From Bacteroidota bacterium (lineage in GTDB: Bacteria > Bacteroidota > Bacteroidia > Chitinophagales > Saprospiraceae), in the NCBI GenBank assembly GCA_024743405.1, contig JANSWP010000020.1, forward strand, positions 22,492 through 86,491: a DNA stretch of 64,000 nt. Direction: 5' to 3'. Below, one piece after another: positions 1 to 8,405 of this stretch. The notes under the pieces were generated by a model. That model was not told the DNA's origin, did not search any database, and saw nothing but the letters and a program-made list of their open reading frames with translations. Each line of letters opens with the position of its first letter. Position 1 is the first letter of the stretch. A program made the translations under genes and the position numbers.

Positions 1-380
1 AGTCGGACATCGTCAATATTAATTCTTGCCTTTCCATTTTTAATTTCTACATCTTCATAGCGAATAACTGTATCCGTATTGTTTGGCAACACTGCACCTG
101 TCATAACCTCTAAACAATTTGCCTTGTTTTCTAGAGTTTTTTGTGGAGAACCAGCGGCTTGCAACCCTTCAATCAAAAATATTCTTTGCCCTTTTTCGAA
201 GGTTTCGAATTGAATGGCGATACCGTCCATAGAGACCCTTGTAAAAGGAGGGAAATCTCGCTCAGCGTAGAGATTTTCTTTTAAGACCCTATTAATTGAT
301 TGTTCAAGGGAAACTTCTTCAATTCCAAAATCTTGAACATTATTTAAAACTATTTCTGAAGCTTCTTTAACCGTAATCAA
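1..380 (-). CDS. moeA: Molybdopterin molybdenumtransferase MoeA, N-terminal part (runs off window)
   Basis: Inserts molybdate into adenylylated molybdopterin in the last step of molybdenum cofactor synthesis. Only about 126 N-terminal codons are inside the window; the C-terminus lies before base 1. The start is taken as TTG at 378-380, giving L(M)ITVKEASEIVLNN, which matches the usual MoeA opening 'xISVEEAL'. No ATG fits that alignment. Family-typical segments follow: RDFPPFTRVSMDGIA (the 'P..S.MDGYA' block) and EVMTGAVLPNNTDTVI ('I.TGA.LP.GADTVV'). It begins 28 bases after the moaA stop on the same strand, so the two genes probably form one Moco operon. I see no strong ribosome binding site. 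The family call is secure; the start codon is less so. Confidence 0.87.
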   Translation of the reverse strand, partial: MITVKEASEIVLNNVQDFGIEEVSLEQSINRVLKENLYAERDFPPFTRVSMDGIAIQFETFEKGQRIFLIEGLQAAGSPQKTLENKANCLEVMTGAVLPNNTDTVIRYEDVEIKNGKARINIDDVR

Positions 381-408
381 AATATATTTTTGGTTTTTTA
401 TTAAGATT

Positions 409-1407
409 TTATCCCCCAATCGTGGCCATACTCTCCGAAACCGGAATCCCAAACTTTCGTCGTCCTTCTGCCTCAAACCCATCTTTCGCTCGATTTTGAA
501 AAGCATCTAAAAACGCCGTTTCCATTTGCGCTTCCGTTGCTCCGTTTCTCAATAAGTTCTTAATATTAAAGATGCCATCATCATAAAGACAGGTTTTTAA
601 CATCCCTTGTGGCGTCAGGCGAATTCGATTACAAGTCCCGCAAAAAGTGCGACTGTATGCGGCAATAATCCCTACTTGACCTTTATGATTTGGAATTTGA
701 TAATTATGAGATGTCGAAAATGGTGGATCAGGAATTTTTTGAATATCAGGAAAACTATTTTTTAATTCTTTCAAAATACGTCGATGATTCCATTTTAATT
801 GTTGATGATTTGAGCCTGCACCGTTGAAAGGCATTTCTTCTATATAACGAACACCGACGGGGTAGTCTTTTGTCAATTTCGCCATTTCGATAATGTCCGC
901 CTCATTCTTCCCTTCCATGACAACCATATTGATTTTGGTTGGTATTTCATATCGAATTAATTCCTCAAAAGTGTGCATCACTTTTTCTAATTCATCACGT
1001 CGAGTTATTTCAAAAAATCGATCTTTATCAAGAGTATCCAAACTCAAGTTAACTGAATTGATACCCATCTTTTTCAATTCAGGAATCAATGGCGCTGTCA
1101 AAGTACCGTTGGTCGTTATATTTATTTTTTTGAGCCCTTCAATGCTTTTTAATGTCCTCAAAAAATCCATCATGTTTTTCCGAACAAATGGCTCTCCTCC
1201 TGTAATTCGAATTTTTTCGATACCCATTTTTACCAAAATTTGAATAATTCGTTCCATCTCTTCATAAGTCATCAACTCTTTTTTCGGAACATAATTGATC
1301 CCCTCTTCCGGCATACAATAGAAGCATCTCAAATTACATCGGTCAGTAACTGCAAGTCGCAGATAATTGACTACTCTTCCGTGATTATCATACAATTGTT
1401 TGGACAT
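409..1407 (-). CDS. moaA: GTP 3',8-cyclase MoaA
   Basis: Radical SAM enzyme that, with MoaC, converts GTP to cyclic pyranopterin monophosphate, the first step of molybdenum cofactor synthesis. The 332 residues are full length. The N-terminal SAM cluster is Cys24-x3-Cys28-x2-Cys31 (DRCNLRCFYC), followed by the SAM-binding GGEP segment. The C-terminal substrate cluster is in FCGTCNRIRLT and the later LKTCLYD. The protein ends in Gly-Gly, the C-terminal pair known to be needed for MoaA activity. It lies upstream of moeA on the same strand with a short gap. MoaC is not in the window and may be further along the operon. Nothing looks damaged. Confidence 0.97.
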   Translation of the reverse strand: MSKQLYDNHGRVVNYLRLAVTDRCNLRCFYCMPEEGINYVPKKELMTYEEMERIIQILVKMGIEKIRITGGEPFVRKNMMDFLRTLKSIEGLKKINITTNGTLTAPLIPELKKMGINSVNLSLDTLDKDRFFEITRRDELEKVMHTFEELIRYEIPTKINMVVMEGKNEADIIEMAKLTKDYPVGVRYIEEMPFNGAGSNHQQLKWNHRRILKELKNSFPDIQKIPDPPFSTSHNYQIPNHKGQVGIIAAYSRTFCGTCNRIRLTPQGMLKTCLYDDGIFNIKNLLRNGATEAQMETAFLDAFQNRAKDGFEAEGRRKFGIPVSESMATIGG

Positions 1408-1475
1408 TGGTTTGAATTTTCATTCTTCTTAGGCGAAGATAGTCAGACTTTGGAAACCAATTTTTTAAAACGGTG

Positions 1476-1501
1476 TTGAAATGGCAATTTTAATAACTTT
1501 G
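1476..1501 (+). promoter_or_regulatory. Putative Bacteroidota promoter for mvaD
   Basis: A -7 box TAACTTTG at 1494-1501 matches the Bacteroidota consensus TAnnTTTG. A TTG at 1476-1478 could serve as the -33 element, but the 15-base spacing is shorter than the usual 19-21. The box lies 85 bases upstream of mvaD and just before the hairpin at 1527-1567, so the transcript would carry that hairpin in its leader. Confidence 0.5.
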
Positions 1502-1526
1502 CGTACTTAAAATTTCACTTCTGTGA

Positions 1527-1567
1527 AAAATTTCGTGATTTTCATTTTTCTAAAATCACGAAATTTT
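1527..1567. promoter_or_regulatory. Perfect 16-bp inverted repeat just upstream of mvaD
   Basis: Arms 1527-1542 and 1552-1567 are perfectly complementary over 16 bp, with a 9-base loop. The repeat ends 19 bases before the mvaD start codon, inside the predicted 5' leader. No T-run follows it, so a simple terminator is unlikely. It could be an operator, a leader hairpin affecting translation, or a bidirectional 3' structure. Confidence 0.6.
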
Positions 1568-1586
1568 CAAAGAATCATAGACTATT

Positions 1587-2675
1587 ATGCTAGACTACAA
1601 GAATCCAAAGCTCACCATTGACCCAACAAATATTGAAGGAGGAAGTTTTTCATGGAAAAGCCCATCTAATTTAGCGATTATTAAATATTGGGGGAAATAT
1701 GGAGTTCAACTGCCTAGAAACCCTTCGATTAGCTTTACTTTGGAAAGTGCATTTACTCATACATTATTGGAATATAAACCCAAAACAAATTCAGAAGAAG
1801 GCATCGTTTTGGATTTTTATTTCCATGAAGAGCAAAATGAGGTCTTCAAAAATAAGATCCAAAAATTTCTAGAAAGCCTAACTGATATTTTCCCATTTTT
1901 AAACCAATTAGAGCTCACTATAAAAAGTAAAAATTCTTTTCCTCATTCGGCAGGCATTGCTTCGTCTGCTTCAAGTATGAGTGCGTTGTCCTTGTGTTTG
2001 TGTTCATTAGAAGATGAATTATTTGAGTCTTTAAGTGAGGATTCCGAATTTGATAAAAAAGCCTCATATATCGCCAGACTAGGTTCCGGAAGTGCTTGTC
2101 GTTCTATTTATCCAGGCATGGCAGTTTGGGGAGAAAGTAAAGATATTCAAGGCTCCTCTGACCTTTTTGCTATTCCTTACCAAGAAAATATTCATGAAGT
2201 TTTTCAAGGATTCCATGATGATATTTTAATTGCAAGTTTTGCCGAAAAAAGCGTCTCAAGCCGAGCAGGCCATGCGCTAATGGAAGGAAATGCTTTTGCA
2301 AAACCACGTTATGAACAAGCAAATGAAAGAATGAGTCGTTTATTGCCAGCATTGAAAGCCGGAGATTTGGAAACGTTTGGTCAAATCACAGAAAACGAAG
2401 CTTTGACCCTTCATGCTTTAATGATGGCTTCTAATCCGTCTTATATTTTAATGCGCCCCAATACTTTGAAAATGATCGAATTATTGAGGGACTATCGGCA
2501 AGAGACAAAAAATCCTATTTATTTCAGTTTGGATGCAGGACCAAATTTACATCTTTTATACCCTGAAGATATAGTACATGAGGTTCGTCCGTTTATAGAT
2601 AGTGAATTAGCGCCACTTTGTGAAAACAATATTTATATCCCAGATTGGGTTGGTAATGGGCCAGAACAACTTTAA
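1587..2675 (+). CDS. mvaD: Diphosphomevalonate decarboxylase
   Basis: GHMP-kinase superfamily enzyme that uses ATP to decarboxylate mevalonate diphosphate to isopentenyl diphosphate, the last mevalonate pathway step. The 362 residues are full length. Visible motifs are SNLAIIKYWGK (27-37, substrate/ATP segment), the glycine/serine phosphate loop SAGIASSASS (121-130), RLGSGSACRS (164-173) and a C-terminal SLDAGPNLHLL block holding the family Asp. The mevalonate route for isoprenoids is common in the Saprospiria and Flavobacteriia. The next gene starts 9 bases after the stop, so they probably share a transcript. Other mevalonate genes are not in the window. Confidence 0.96.
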   Translation: MLDYKNPKLTIDPTNIEGGSFSWKSPSNLAIIKYWGKYGVQLPRNPSISFTLESAFTHTLLEYKPKTNSEEGIVLDFYFHEEQNEVFKNKIQKFLESLTDIFPFLNQLELTIKSKNSFPHSAGIASSASSMSALSLCLCSLEDELFESLSEDSEFDKKASYIARLGSGSACRSIYPGMAVWGESKDIQGSSDLFAIPYQENIHEVFQGFHDDILIASFAEKSVSSRAGHALMEGNAFAKPRYEQANERMSRLLPALKAGDLETFGQITENEALTLHALMMASNPSYILMRPNTLKMIELLRDYRQETKNPIYFSLDAGPNLHLLYPEDIVHEVRPFIDSELAPLCENNIYIPDWVGNGPEQL

Positions 2676-2684
2676 TAATTGACT

Positions 2685-3218
2685 ATGAAAAAGATTTGGA
2701 TTTTCTTCTTTACTTTATATTCTATGCTTTCGGCATGTGCTCAGAATAAAACCATTCCTGTTGATAGAGCAACCTGTGAAAATGAGGCTTTTGATAAAGA
2801 AGTCGAAAAAACGATCAATTTTACAATTCCAACGATTAGCGTACCTAGCCTGAAAAAGGAATTGAATGATGTTTACATTTTCGATACTCGTTCAAAAGAA
2901 GAATTTGAAGTCAGCCATATTCCAAATGCTCAATACTTAGGGTATTGGAACTTTGACAAGAAAAAATTGAAAGATATTCCCAAAAACTCAAAAATCGTAT
3001 TGTATTGTTCCATCGGATATCGTAGTGAAAAGATTGGCGAGCAATTACAGAAAAATGGTTTCACAAATGTCCATAATCTTTATGGAAGCATTTTCGAATG
3101 GGTAAACCAAGGCAATGAAGTTGTCAATAAAAATGATATCACTGTGAAAAAGGTACATACCTATAATCGTCAATGGAGCGAATGGGTAAATGAGGGGAGC
3201 GCAATTAAAACCTGGTAA
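2685..3218 (+). CDS. Rhodanese-domain lipoprotein
   Basis: Predicted periplasm-facing lipoprotein with a single rhodanese domain. The ATG at 2685 gives a basic N-terminus, a hydrophobic stretch and the lipobox MLSAC with Cys17; an upstream in-frame TTG (2679) would add only two residues. The rhodanese domain spans about residues 50-140. It contains the 'FDTRSKEEF..SHIPNA' CH2 motif and the active-site loop CSIGYRS with catalytic Cys108. Single-domain rhodaneses carry persulfide sulfur or bind oxyanions; the substrate is unknown. About 30 residues follow the domain. The gene meets the DUF4249 gene tail to tail with only 12 bases between. Confidence 0.88.
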   Translation: MKKIWIFFFTLYSMLSACAQNKTIPVDRATCENEAFDKEVEKTINFTIPTISVPSLKKELNDVYIFDTRSKEEFEVSHIPNAQYLGYWNFDKKKLKDIPKNSKIVLYCSIGYRSEKIGEQLQKNGFTNVHNLYGSIFEWVNQGNEVVNKNDITVKKVHTYNRQWSEWVNEGSAIKTW

Positions 3219-3230
3219 AGAAGGATAGCA

Positions 3231-4091
3231 TTATCTCTCAATAATCGTCCTTTCTCGTGAATAAGTTAGCCCAGTAAATATCCCCAAAGCATTTTCATCT
3301 CCTTCTAAATTGGATAAAATGGCACCGGGTTGGGCAAAAGGATTTCCATTGGCATCTACCGCACCATCGATACTTTCTAAAAAGGAAAAATAAGCTTGCG
3401 AAATATGAAAAACAGTATTAAAAATAGTGTCTCCCTCCTCATAGTCAAAGCCTGAACCGAAAACGACTGTTCCGTCTTCCACAAAATCATCATCTGTCTG
3501 AAAGTAAAATTCGGGTTCGTTTTCTAAAGACCCAAAATGAATAATTCTTCGATAATAATTAGAAGTACTTAAATCATCTTGGAAATACACCAAAGTTCGG
3601 GCAAGGGAATCTCTATCTTTATTATCATCAAACTCAACGACTATGCTGTCAATAGGGATATTCGGTTGAATTTTTGTCATTCCAGTCACTATTTTCCCAT
3701 CCGTCGTCAAAATCTCTAATTCAAAATCACTTTCAAAATCCTCAGGAACAATTTGTGAATTGGCATAATTAAAGACTTTTCCTGTCAAAGGATTGAATGT
3801 TAGACTATTTTCTAAGATAACTTCCTCTCCATTATATTTGATTTTCACTTCGGCATTCTCTTCTAAAATTTGTAAAAACTCAGAAGTCGTTTCAAAATTA
3901 AAAGGATCAAAATAAGCTTCACTTTTTGTCAAAAGTGCAGTAAAGGGCTGACCTGGCTCAAGGTAACATTCGACGATTAATTTCGGCTCATAAATAGGTA
4001 ATTCCAATTCTATTTCTTTTTCAAGCCCTCCACATGACCATAAAATTAACAATGTAAAAACTACACAAAAAATATATTTAAAGGATTTCAT
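3231..4091 (-). CDS. DUF4249 family lipoprotein
   Basis: Bacteroidota-specific lipoprotein family of unknown function, almost always encoded next to a TonB-dependent receptor. The 286 residues start with a signal peptide and lipobox ending in LWSCGG. The conserved opening block YEPKLIVECYLEPGQPF follows at roughly residues 33-50. The rest is predicted beta-rich and lacks cysteine or catalytic motifs. It starts 11 bases after the stop of the TonB receptor, so the two are cotranscribed and probably form one outer-membrane assembly with the lipoprotein as accessory subunit. The substrate cannot be inferred. Confidence 0.88.
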   Translation of the reverse strand: MKSFKYIFCVVFTLLILWSCGGLEKEIELELPIYEPKLIVECYLEPGQPFTALLTKSEAYFDPFNFETTSEFLQILEENAEVKIKYNGEEVILENSLTFNPLTGKVFNYANSQIVPEDFESDFELEILTTDGKIVTGMTKIQPNIPIDSIVVEFDDNKDRDSLARTLVYFQDDLSTSNYYRRIIHFGSLENEPEFYFQTDDDFVEDGTVVFGSGFDYEEGDTIFNTVFHISQAYFSFLESIDGAVDANGNPFAQPGAILSNLEGDENALGIFTGLTYSRERTIIER

Positions 4092-4102
4092 TTTTCAGTT
4101 TT

Positions 4103-6457
4103 TTAAAATTTAAAATTCCACGTTAATGACCCCAAAATCGGAAATAAAGAAACTTGCTTGGCTTTTACACCAACCGGCACATCTCCTTCTCCACCAGCGG
4201 GTAGCTCTTGCGTTTCGTATTCCGGTTCCAAGTAAACAAAAAACGCATTTCGGCGATTGGTCACATTGAAAAAACTCAAGGTTAAATCACTTTCACCCCA
4301 TTTGGGAAATAATTTATAAATAACACCAAAATCAGTTCTTTGAAAATAGGGTAAGCGAATATTGTTTCTTTGCTCTCCATAATCAGGAACAATAAACTCC
4401 AATGGAAGCCCTTGAACATCTTGAAAAGCAAATCGGCCAACTGGTACCCAGGCTTTATCTCCCGAACCATAAATAACAGTTGCTGAAAGTGTAAACCTTC
4501 GACTCAATTCGTACATGGCGACCAAAGAAAAGTCATGCCTCCGGTCATATCGAGGTAAAAAATAATCATCCGGCCCACTTGTAAAAACTTGATTTTTTAT
4601 AGTCTCAAATTTCCCTCTTTTGATCAGTGCGAGTGTATAACCAATCCAGCCTTTCAATTTCCCAGATTTTTTTTCAATACCCAATTCTAATCCATAACCA
4701 TAGCCTTTTCCAATGGCGAATGTTTCTTCTAATTGGTCATTTGCAAATAAATCTGCCCAATCAACGAAGCCTACTTGATTGCTTAAATATTTGAAATAAT
4801 ATTCATTGGTAATAAAAATATCATTGCCTAAAAGAAACGAACCGCCGATAGCAATTTGATCAGAATTTTGCGGTTTAATTCTTTCGGTAGAAGGGTACCA
4901 AATATCTGTTGGGAGGGCAATTCCGGAGGTGGAAACTAAATGAACGTATTGATGCATACGAGCATAACTACCTTTTAAAGTAAGCCGCTCACTAACTGAA
5001 TATTTGGCTGAAATTCGAGGTTCAGGGCGAAAATGCCAATTGCCATCATTCGCAAAACCTGATAATCGAAGTCCTGTATTAATTTTAAAACGGTCATTGA
5101 CTTCAAATTCATCGGCGAAATATACCCCAAACTGAAGTCCATCAAAATTCTGCCCTGCTGAAAAGGAAACAGTTCCATCATCGCTTCCTGCTTTCAATCG
5201 ACCTACCCCAAACCGATGATAGGTCAAGCCTCCTCCAAACCTCAATATATGCTGATTATTAGGTGCGTAATAAAAATCAGTTTTCAGGTTCGCATCTCTG
5301 ACATTTGAGCCAACTTCGAAAGAGAAACCAGTAATTTTGGTTACGATATTATATTGATAATCTGAATAGGTAAACGTTGTATTTGAAAATAGCTTTGGTG
5401 AAAACACGTGATTCCATCGTGCTGTACCTGTGGCGTTTCCCCAATCAAATTTAAAGTCAAAAAAATCACCATCAAACCCGAATTTATCTCTTCCAAAATA
5501 TCCACTTAAATACAATTTATCCTTTTCACCAAATTGGTAATTGGCTTTTGTGTTCAAATCATAAAAAAAATAATCAGGAATTGGATTATAGTCTGGGTCG
5601 TCTTCATTTCTTTTATTAATGACCCGCGTAAAAATGTCCACATAGGTCCGACGACCCGAAACCATAAATGAGGATTTTTCTTTTTGAATAGGTCCTTCTA
5701 AGGTTAATCTTGAAGTAATCAAACCCAAACCACCCGCACCTGAAAATTTTCGATTATTTCCCTCTTTCATTCTTACATCTATAACAGACGAAAGTCGGCC
5801 GCCATACTGTGCAGGAAAACCTCCTTTATATACTTTTAGATCCTTAATCGCATCCGTATTAAATGTGCTAAAAAAACCAAATAGATGATTCGCATTATAA
5901 ACAATTGCCTCATCCAAAACGATTAAGTTTTGATCACTTCCTCCACCTCTAACAAACAACCCAGTTGTTCCTTCTCCCCCAGAAGGGATACCTGGTTTTA
6001 GCTGGATCGTTTTTAAAATATCCGTTTCACCGAGCAAGGCTGGAATCACTTTGACTTCTTGAGTGGTTATTTTTTCAACACTCATTTCTGTTGAGTTAAG
6101 TTCCTCTCTATAAGAATTCGCTTGAATAACGACTTCTTCTAAGTCGACACCAGTGCTCAATTCAACATTCAACGTTAGGTTGGCTTTTGGGATGATTTTT
6201 TGAGCCTGTGATTGAAATCCAACATAACTAAAATCGATGGTTACTTCATCCTCTCCACCCGGAATAGTAATCGAATAAAATCCATACTCATTGGTAGTTG
6301 TCCCTATTAATAAAAAAGGGATACTGACCGTTGCGCCTATTAAGGTTTCGCCACTTTCATTATCCATGACTGATCCGCTAATCGTTATTTCTGACTGAGA
6401 GAATAACAAATGGGAACTAAATAAAAAGAGACAAGCTGTTAGTAGTTTTTTGACCAT
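4103..6457 (-). CDS. TonB-dependent outer membrane receptor with N-terminal carboxypeptidase-regulatory-like domain
   Basis: Outer membrane transporter energised by TonB. The 784 residues begin with a signal peptide (about 1-20). A CarboxypepD_reg-like domain follows (about 22-110, SGSVMDNESGETLIGATVSI). Next is the plug domain (about 125-230, with LKPGIPSGGEGTTGLFVRGG and the plug-typical QYGGRLSSVIDVRMKEG). The rest is a beta-barrel ending in WNFKF, a typical terminal aromatic for barrel insertion. It is shorter than SusC-type receptors and is paired with a DUF4249 lipoprotein instead of SusD, so a polysaccharide substrate is not implied. Metal chelates, peptides or small molecules are all possible. 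It is transcribed away from recJ. Confidence 0.93.
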   Translation of the reverse strand: MVKKLLTACLFLFSSHLLFSQSEITISGSVMDNESGETLIGATVSIPFLLIGTTTNEYGFYSITIPGGEDEVTIDFSYVGFQSQAQKIIPKANLTLNVELSTGVDLEEVVIQANSYREELNSTEMSVEKITTQEVKVIPALLGETDILKTIQLKPGIPSGGEGTTGLFVRGGGSDQNLIVLDEAIVYNANHLFGFFSTFNTDAIKDLKVYKGGFPAQYGGRLSSVIDVRMKEGNNRKFSGAGGLGLITSRLTLEGPIQKEKSSFMVSGRRTYVDIFTRVINKRNEDDPDYNPIPDYFFYDLNTKANYQFGEKDKLYLSGYFGRDKFGFDGDFFDFKFDWGNATGTARWNHVFSPKLFSNTTFTYSDYQYNIVTKITGFSFEVGSNVRDANLKTDFYYAPNNQHILRFGGGLTYHRFGVGRLKAGSDDGTVSFSAGQNFDGLQFGVYFADEFEVNDRFKINTGLRLSGFANDGNWHFRPEPRISAKYSVSERLTLKGSYARMHQYVHLVSTSGIALPTDIWYPSTERIKPQNSDQIAIGGSFLLGNDIFITNEYYFKYLSNQVGFVDWADLFANDQLEETFAIGKGYGYGLELGIEKKSGKLKGWIGYTLALIKRGKFETIKNQVFTSGPDDYFLPRYDRRHDFSLVAMYELSRRFTLSATVIYGSGDKAWVPVGRFAFQDVQGLPLEFIVPDYGEQRNNIRLPYFQRTDFGVIYKLFPKWGESDLTLSFFNVTNRRNAFFVYLEPEYETQELPAGGEGDVPVGVKAKQVSLFPILGSLTWNFKF

Positions 6458-6644
6458 TATTAAAATTTGGTTTTCCCGCCAAAATCACTGAGTGAGTCAA
6501 GAGGTGAATTATTTTATCTTAAAAAGCTATTTCATATTCCATTTCCTTACAAATTGGATTTTTTGCAAAAATATTTCATGAACTTTTGATTTTTTATTAA
6601 TTTCATAGCTAAACACGTAATAAAACACGCAAATCTCTATTATT

Positions 6645-8339
6645 ATGAAAAAAATTTGGAAACCAATTCCAACTGACCTGGAAGAGGTAAAAACCCTTCA
6701 AAAGGAACTAAAAATCCATCCCATTTTTTGCCAACTATTAGTTCAAAGAAACATCAAAACGTATGATGACGCTCGACGTTTCTTCCGCCCAAATTTAGCT
6801 TATCTACACGATCCTTTTTTAATGAAAGACATGAGTATTGCTTTAGAGCGAATTGAGGCTGCCATTCTCAACAAGGAAAAAGTATTGCTATATGGGGATT
6901 ATGATGTAGATGGAACGACTTCTGTTGCGCTTATGTATAATTTTTTCGTCAAATATTTACATGATATTGATTATTATATTCCAGATAGATACAAAGAAGG
7001 TTATGGAATAAGTTTCGCAGGAATAGACTACGCCAAACAAAATGGAATAAGCTTAATCATTGCCATTGATTGTGGCATTACTGCAACGAATCAAGTTAAA
7101 ACTGCCAAAAATCTAGGTATTGATTTTATTATCTGTGATCATCACTTACCCAAAGAAAAGCTACCAAATGCCGTGGCTGTTTTAGACCCTAAAAGAGCTG
7201 ATTGCGAATATCCGTTTAAAGAATTAAGTGGATGTGGGATAGCGTTCAAATTGGTTCAAGCTTTTATTGAAAAAAATGAATTACCTACCAAAAAACTCTG
7301 GGAATCGCTGGACTTAGTAGCTATAAGTATTGCTTGTGATATTGTCCCTATGATTGATGAAAATCGAATCCTAGCACATTACGGACTTCAGCAACTAAAT
7401 ACGACTAATAAAGTTGGACTCCAGGCATTGATCCATGAAAGCGGTCGAAAAACGCCACTCAGTATTAATGACCTTGTTTTCGGTCTTGGTCCGTTAATAA
7501 ATGCGGCAGGAAGACTTGCAGATGCTCATACGGCTGTACACCTGATGCTATCTGAAAATAAATATGTCGCTTATGACAATGCTAGAACGCTAAAACGACG
7601 AAATGAAAAAAGGAAAGAGTTAGACCTTTTAATTGGAGAGGAAGCTAAAATACTTTTTAAACAAGACCCTAACTGGGAAAATCAAAAAAGCATCGTTCTC
7701 TTTCAACCACATTGGCACAAAGGAGTGATCGGGATTGCTGCCTCAAGAGTAGCTGAACACTTTAATAGACCTGCAATTATTTTGACGGAATCGAATGGGC
7801 TTGTCGTCGGATCAGCTCGCTCAATTCGAGGATTTAATATTCATCACGCAATTCAGGAATGTGCTGATTTATTAGAAAATTTTGGAGGTCATACGCACGC
7901 AGCTGGCTTGTCTTTAGAACTTGAAAATTTAGATGCTTTTACTCAACGGTTTGAAATGATCGCAGCCAATAATCTGTCAGTATCACAATTAATTTCAGAA
8001 GTAGGCATTTCTGGAATTTTAGATTTGAAAGAAATCACACCTGCTTTTTGGAATATATTGAAACAGTTTGCACCCTTTGGACCAGGTAATAGAAGCCCAA
8101 TTTTTGCAACAAAAAATGTGGAAGATATCGGTTATTCAAAACTAATTCATGGTGATCACTTAAAATTGGCGATCAAGCAAAAAAACTCAGAAAATTATTA
8201 TGGTATCGCCTTCAAAAGAGGAAATGAATTCGAGAAAGTTAAGGCTAAAAAGCCATTTCACATTTGTTATAAAATCGAGGAAAATAATTGGCGTGAGAAA
8301 AGCTATATGCAGTTGTTGATTAAAGACTTAAAATTCTAA
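6645..8339 (+). CDS. recJ: Single-stranded-DNA-specific exonuclease RecJ
   Basis: 5'-3' single-strand DNA exonuclease of recombination and repair. The 564 residues carry the DHH-family motifs in order: DYDVDG (85-90, motif I), CDHH (DHH 165-167, motif III), INAAGRLADA (about 286-294) and the DHHA1 signature GGHTHAAG (414-421). A C-terminal OB-like region follows. The length matches the shorter RecJ proteins typical of Bacteroidota. It is probably monocistronic: the upstream neighbour diverges and a strong hairpin terminator lies just downstream. Confidence 0.97.
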   Translation: MKKIWKPIPTDLEEVKTLQKELKIHPIFCQLLVQRNIKTYDDARRFFRPNLAYLHDPFLMKDMSIALERIEAAILNKEKVLLYGDYDVDGTTSVALMYNFFVKYLHDIDYYIPDRYKEGYGISFAGIDYAKQNGISLIIAIDCGITATNQVKTAKNLGIDFIICDHHLPKEKLPNAVAVLDPKRADCEYPFKELSGCGIAFKLVQAFIEKNELPTKKLWESLDLVAISIACDIVPMIDENRILAHYGLQQLNTTNKVGLQALIHESGRKTPLSINDLVFGLGPLINAAGRLADAHTAVHLMLSENKYVAYDNARTLKRRNEKRKELDLLIGEEAKILFKQDPNWENQKSIVLFQPHWHKGVIGIAASRVAEHFNRPAIILTESNGLVVGSARSIRGFNIHHAIQECADLLENFGGHTHAAGLSLELENLDAFTQRFEMIAANNLSVSQLISEVGISGILDLKEITPAFWNILKQFAPFGPGNRSPIFATKNVEDIGYSKLIHGDHLKLAIKQKNSENYYGIAFKRGNEFEKVKAKKPFHICYKIEENNWREKSYMQLLIKDLKF

Positions 8340-8344
8340 TTGAA

Positions 8345-8374
8345 AAACTCTGCGAACTTAGGTTCGCAGAGTTT
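8345..8374. terminator. Bidirectional terminator-like hairpin between recJ and the peroxidase gene
   Basis: A perfect 13-bp stem (8345-8357 with 8362-8374) closed by a 4-base loop sits between two converging genes, 6 bases after the recJ stop. The stem ends in A/T-rich bases on both sides, so it can stop transcription from either direction. Confidence 0.85.
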
Positions 8375-8405
8375 AAAACCTTAGAGATGGCAACACAAAA
8401 ACAGT

